From assembly GCA_963717255.1 (NCBI GenBank), contig CAVQVT010000005.1:1-64000 (forward strand): a stretch of 64,000 nucleotides of DNA. The letters are read 5' to 3'. The translations under genes were made by a program, and so were the position numbers. Positions 61,637 through 64,000 of this stretch are shown here, in pieces. Within the stretch, counting starts at the first letter, position 1. Each line of letters opens with the position of its first letter. A model generated the notes under the pieces. It ran no database searches. It saw only the letters and a list, made by a program, of their open reading frames with translations, and had not been told where the DNA came from. Origin of the DNA: CAIYQJ01 sp963717255. GTDB taxonomy: Bacteria; Chloroflexota; Limnocylindria; Limnocylindrales; CSP1-4.

Positions 61637-62710
61637 GTGAGCGAGCGCGTCCTCGTCCTGGTCGGCACGAAGAAGGGCCTGTTCATCCTCGAGAGCGACG
61701 GTGCGCGCGAGGCGTGGCAGGTCCGCGGCCCGCTCTGTGAGGAGTGGGCGATCCACGACGCCACCTACGACCCCGCGATCGGGACCTTGTACGCGGCCGG
61801 TGGCGACGCGTGGTTCGGGCCGGCGGTCTGGCGGTCGGACGACCTGGGGGCGACCTGGTCGCACTCCAGCGCCGGCATGACGTACGGCGAGGACGGCCCG
61901 CGGATCACGACGGTCTGGAGCATCGTGCCGGCGAACGGCGCCCTCCATGCCGGCGTCGAGGAGGCAGGGCTCTTCCGCAGCCTCGACGGCGGCGCGACCT
62001 GGGAGCACGTGCGCGGCCTCACCGAGCACCCCTCACGCCCGCAGTGGTTCGGCGGGGCCGGCGGGCTCATCCTCCACACGATCGTCCCCCACCCGACCGA
62101 CCCCGACCGGATGTGGGTCGCGATCAGCGCGGCCGGCGCCTTCGAGACGCGCGACGGGGGCGCGACGTGGACGCCGCGGAACCGCGGCCTGCGCAACGAC
62201 TTCATGCCGGACCCGTACCCGGAGGTCGGGCACTGCGTGCACAAGATGGTGCTGGCGGCCGGCGAAGGCGAGCTGCTCTACCAGCAGTACCACGGGGGGG
62301 TCTACCGCTCGGCCGACGGGGGCGGGACGTGGAAGGACATCGGCGCCGCGCTGCCGTCCGGTTTCGGGTTCGCGATGGCCGCGCATCCGCGCGACCCGAA
62401 CGCCGCCTACGTCATCCCGCTGACCGACGGCGTCGGGCGCCACATGGTGGAGGGGCGCGCGGCGGTCTGGACGACGCGCGACGGCGGCACGACCTGGCGC
62501 GACCTGCGCGCCGGCCTCCCCCAGGAGCGAGCGTACGTGGGCGTGCTGCGCGAGGCGCTCGGCACCGACCCCCTGGACCCGGTCGGGGTCTACTTCGGCA
62601 CGAGCACGGGCCAGCTCTTCGCGAGCGCGGACGAGGGGGAGACCTGGCGCCTCATCGCCGACCTGCTCCCGCCGATCTGGTCGGTGGACACGGCGGTCCT
62701 GCGGGGCTGA
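61637..62710 (+). CDS. BNR/sortilin-type beta-propeller protein (exo-alpha-sialidase-like)
   Basis: A 357-residue beta-propeller with repeated BNR/Asp-box motifs: SDDLGATW, SLDGGATW, TRDGGATW, SADGGGTW, TRDGGTTW and SADEGETW, spaced about 45-60 residues apart. It begins VLVLVGTKKGLFIL with no signal peptide, so it is cytoplasmic and unlikely to be a true sialidase. Proteins of this kind (glycosyl-hydrolase BNR or WD40/YVTN-like) are often paired with a small MoaD-like protein, as here 33 bp downstream. The function of the pair is unknown. GTG 61637 follows GGGAG. Confidence 0.85.
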   Translation: MSERVLVLVGTKKGLFILESDGAREAWQVRGPLCEEWAIHDATYDPAIGTLYAAGGDAWFGPAVWRSDDLGATWSHSSAGMTYGEDGPRITTVWSIVPANGALHAGVEEAGLFRSLDGGATWEHVRGLTEHPSRPQWFGGAGGLILHTIVPHPTDPDRMWVAISAAGAFETRDGGATWTPRNRGLRNDFMPDPYPEVGHCVHKMVLAAGEGELLYQQYHGGVYRSADGGGTWKDIGAALPSGFGFAMAAHPRDPNAAYVIPLTDGVGRHMVEGRAAVWTTRDGGTTWRDLRAGLPQERAYVGVLREALGTDPLDPVGVYFGTSTGQLFASADEGETWRLIADLLPPIWSVDTAVLRG

Positions 62711-62743
62711 GCCCCGAACGGGACTCTGAGCCCCGCCCCGGAC

Positions 62744-63004
62744 ATGGCGACGGTCGTCCTCCCGCGCAACCTGATCGCGCTCTTCCCGGGTGCCGAGCGA
62801 CGCGTCGAGGTGGACGGAGCGACGGTCGCGGCGATCCTGGATGGGCTCGACGCCCGGTGGCCGGGGATGCGCGACCGGCTCCGCGACGACATCGGGCTCC
62901 GGCCGCACATCAACGTCTTCGTGGACGGCGATCGCGCGGGCCTGGACGCGCCCGTGCGGCCCGGCTCGAACGTGCACGTGATCCCGGCGATCAGCGGGGG
63001 CTGA
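62744..63004 (+). CDS. MoaD/ThiS family ubiquitin-like protein
   Basis: An 86-residue beta-grasp protein with the typical pattern ATVVLPRNLIALFPGAERRVEVDGATVAA at the start, a HINVFVDGD strand and a C-terminal VHVIPAISGG ending in Gly-Gly for activation by an E1-like enzyme. It is distinct from the MoaD-like protein at 35089. It follows the BNR-propeller gene closely and is probably co-transcribed with it, so it may serve a sulfur-transfer or conjugation role rather than molybdopterin synthesis. Confidence 0.88.
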   Translation: MATVVLPRNLIALFPGAERRVEVDGATVAAILDGLDARWPGMRDRLRDDIGLRPHINVFVDGDRAGLDAPVRPGSNVHVIPAISGG

Positions 63005-63079
63005 CGGTCGGCGCGCGGCGTGGCGTGAGGGATCGGCGGGCGGGATCGCAGCGCGCCCCTCGCATCGGCCCGCACCGGC

Positions 63080-64000
63080 TCAGGCCAGGTAGCGGACCCA
63101 GACGTACGCGGTCGAGATGACGAGCGAGGCGGCGACGACGGCGGCGCCGTAGCGGAGGAAGACGACGAACCGGATGGGCTGGCCGGCCCGGTCCGCGAGG
63201 TTCGCGACGACGACATTCGCGGAGGCGCCGATGACGGTCAGATTGCCGCCCAGGCAGGCGCCGAGGGCAAGGGACCACCAGAGGGGCTGCGCGTCCATCC
63301 CGCCATCGGCGAGCTGTTGTACGACCGGGATCGCGGTCGCCGTATACGGGATGTTGTCCACGACCGCGGAGGCGATGGCCGAGAACCAGAGGAGCGCGAT
63401 CGCCGCGATGGCGACGTCGCCCGCGGTCGCCTCGGCGAGTGCGTCGGCGAAGCCGCCGACGATTCCCGTCGCGACGATCGACTCGACGAGGATGAACAGG
63501 CCGACGAAGAAGAACAGCGTCGACCACTCGACCTCCCTCAGGACCTCCGCCGGATCGAGGTGCGCCACGAGCATGAGCGCGGCAGCGCCGAGGAGCGCGA
63601 CCGTCGCCGGCTCGATGCCGAGGGCGCCGTGGAGCAGGAACCCGGCGACCGTGGCGATCGCCACGGCCAGCGACCGGACCAGGAGGGGCCGGTCCTTGAT
63701 CGCCGTGCCCTCGGCCCGCTCGAGGACCGCTTCCTTCCGCTCGTCGGGGACCTGGAGGCTGCGGCGGAACGTCGAGCCACATGATCACGGCGAAGACGAG
63801 CGAAGACGATGCACGACGACCGGCGCGAGGTTGACGAGGAAGTCGTCGAAGCCGAGCCCGGCCGCCGACCCGATGAGGATGTTCGGGGGATCGCCGATGA
63901 GGGTCGCGGTCCCGCCGATGTTCGAGGCGAAGATGCTCGCGAGCAGGTACGGCATGGCCGAGACGTCCAGGCGGCGGGCGACCGAGAGGATCACCGGTGT
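63080..64000 (-). pseudogene. ArsB/NhaD-type transporter paralogue, frameshifted, 5' end outside window
   Basis: A close paralogue of the permease at 58428-59693, on the other strand and running off the right edge. The part before 63815 (SNIGGTATLIGDPPNILIGSA) and the part after 63770 (TLFFFVGLFILVESIVATG, GACLGGNLTVIGASANVVVAN) are each well conserved and in the same frame. Between them three extra single bases, near 63773, 63799 and 63811, put a TGA in frame within about 45 bp. Net length is unchanged by one codon. It is either a freshly broken gene or a badly read stretch. Confidence 0.8.

Noticed and set aside
61637..62710. Secreted sialidase
   Set aside because: No signal peptide and no catalytic Arg triad or FRIP motif; only Asp-box repeats are seen.

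Overview
The window is a very GC-rich (roughly 70%) chromosomal stretch of an uncultured-looking aerobic or facultative bacterium. Frequent GTG starts, 4-bp ATGA/GTGA gene overlaps, TANNNT -10 boxes lying 6-8 bp before start codons (leaderless mRNAs), a group-1 uptake [NiFe] hydrogenase, a tungsten aldehyde oxidoreductase and many MttB-type methyltransferases would fit a high-GC Chloroflexota lineage. That is inference from gene content, with no rRNA or marker gene here to fix it. No tRNA, rRNA, CRISPR, insertion sequence or phage gene was recognised.

Layout. 1-4.7 kb: partial methyltransferase, PreA-like dihydropyrimidine dehydrogenase subunit with an NCS1 nucleobase permease, aldose epimerase. 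4.7-10.1 kb: a five-gene minus-strand operon (62-aa protein, two tandem UspA proteins, 44-aa membrane peptide, P-type cation ATPase) facing a small winged-helix regulator across a palindromic double promoter. 10.1-20.0 kb: a [NiFe]-hydrogenase operon (small subunit, large subunit, cytochrome b, protease, heptaheme cytochrome c) in which about 4.6 kb is tandemly duplicated; only one copy of the small subunit has its N-terminus. 20.3-33.5 kb: nitroreductase, EamA exporter, a PEP-hydrolase/Tm-1-like/PEP-hydrolase operon, methyltransferase, PAP2 phosphatase, nitrilase, DUF2252 and saccharopine-dehydrogenase-like pair, MoeA, M19 peptidase. 33.5-35.1 kb: no recognisable gene. 35.1-40.6 kb: tungsten module (MoaD-like protein, aldehyde:ferredoxin oxidoreductase, TupABC tungstate importer, MerR-TOBE regulator). 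40.6-44.1 kb: iron alcohol dehydrogenase with an ABM monooxygenase, and an ABC-2 exporter.

44.1-56.0 kb is the most distinctive region: a minus-strand array PotA-PotD-PotB-PotC, four consecutive MttB-superfamily methyltransferases, one corrinoid protein and an ABC-2 exporter, with a proline dehydrogenase just upstream. It reads as uptake and corrinoid-dependent demethylation of one or several quaternary amines. Proline betaine is an attractive candidate because the demethylated product would feed proline dehydrogenase. 56.1-64 kb: SulP transporter, phosphoribosyltransferase, two ArsB/NhaD-type permeases, a membrane glycosyltransferase, a possible ribbon-helix-helix protein, and a BNR-repeat protein with a MoaD-like partner.

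At least nine otherwise well-conserved genes contain single-base frameshifts (both permease and carrier genes of the tungstate importer, one MttB, the iron alcohol dehydrogenase, two genes of hydrogenase copy 2, the last permease). They may be uncorrected sequencing indels or genuine decay; each is annotated as one gene with the shift position given.
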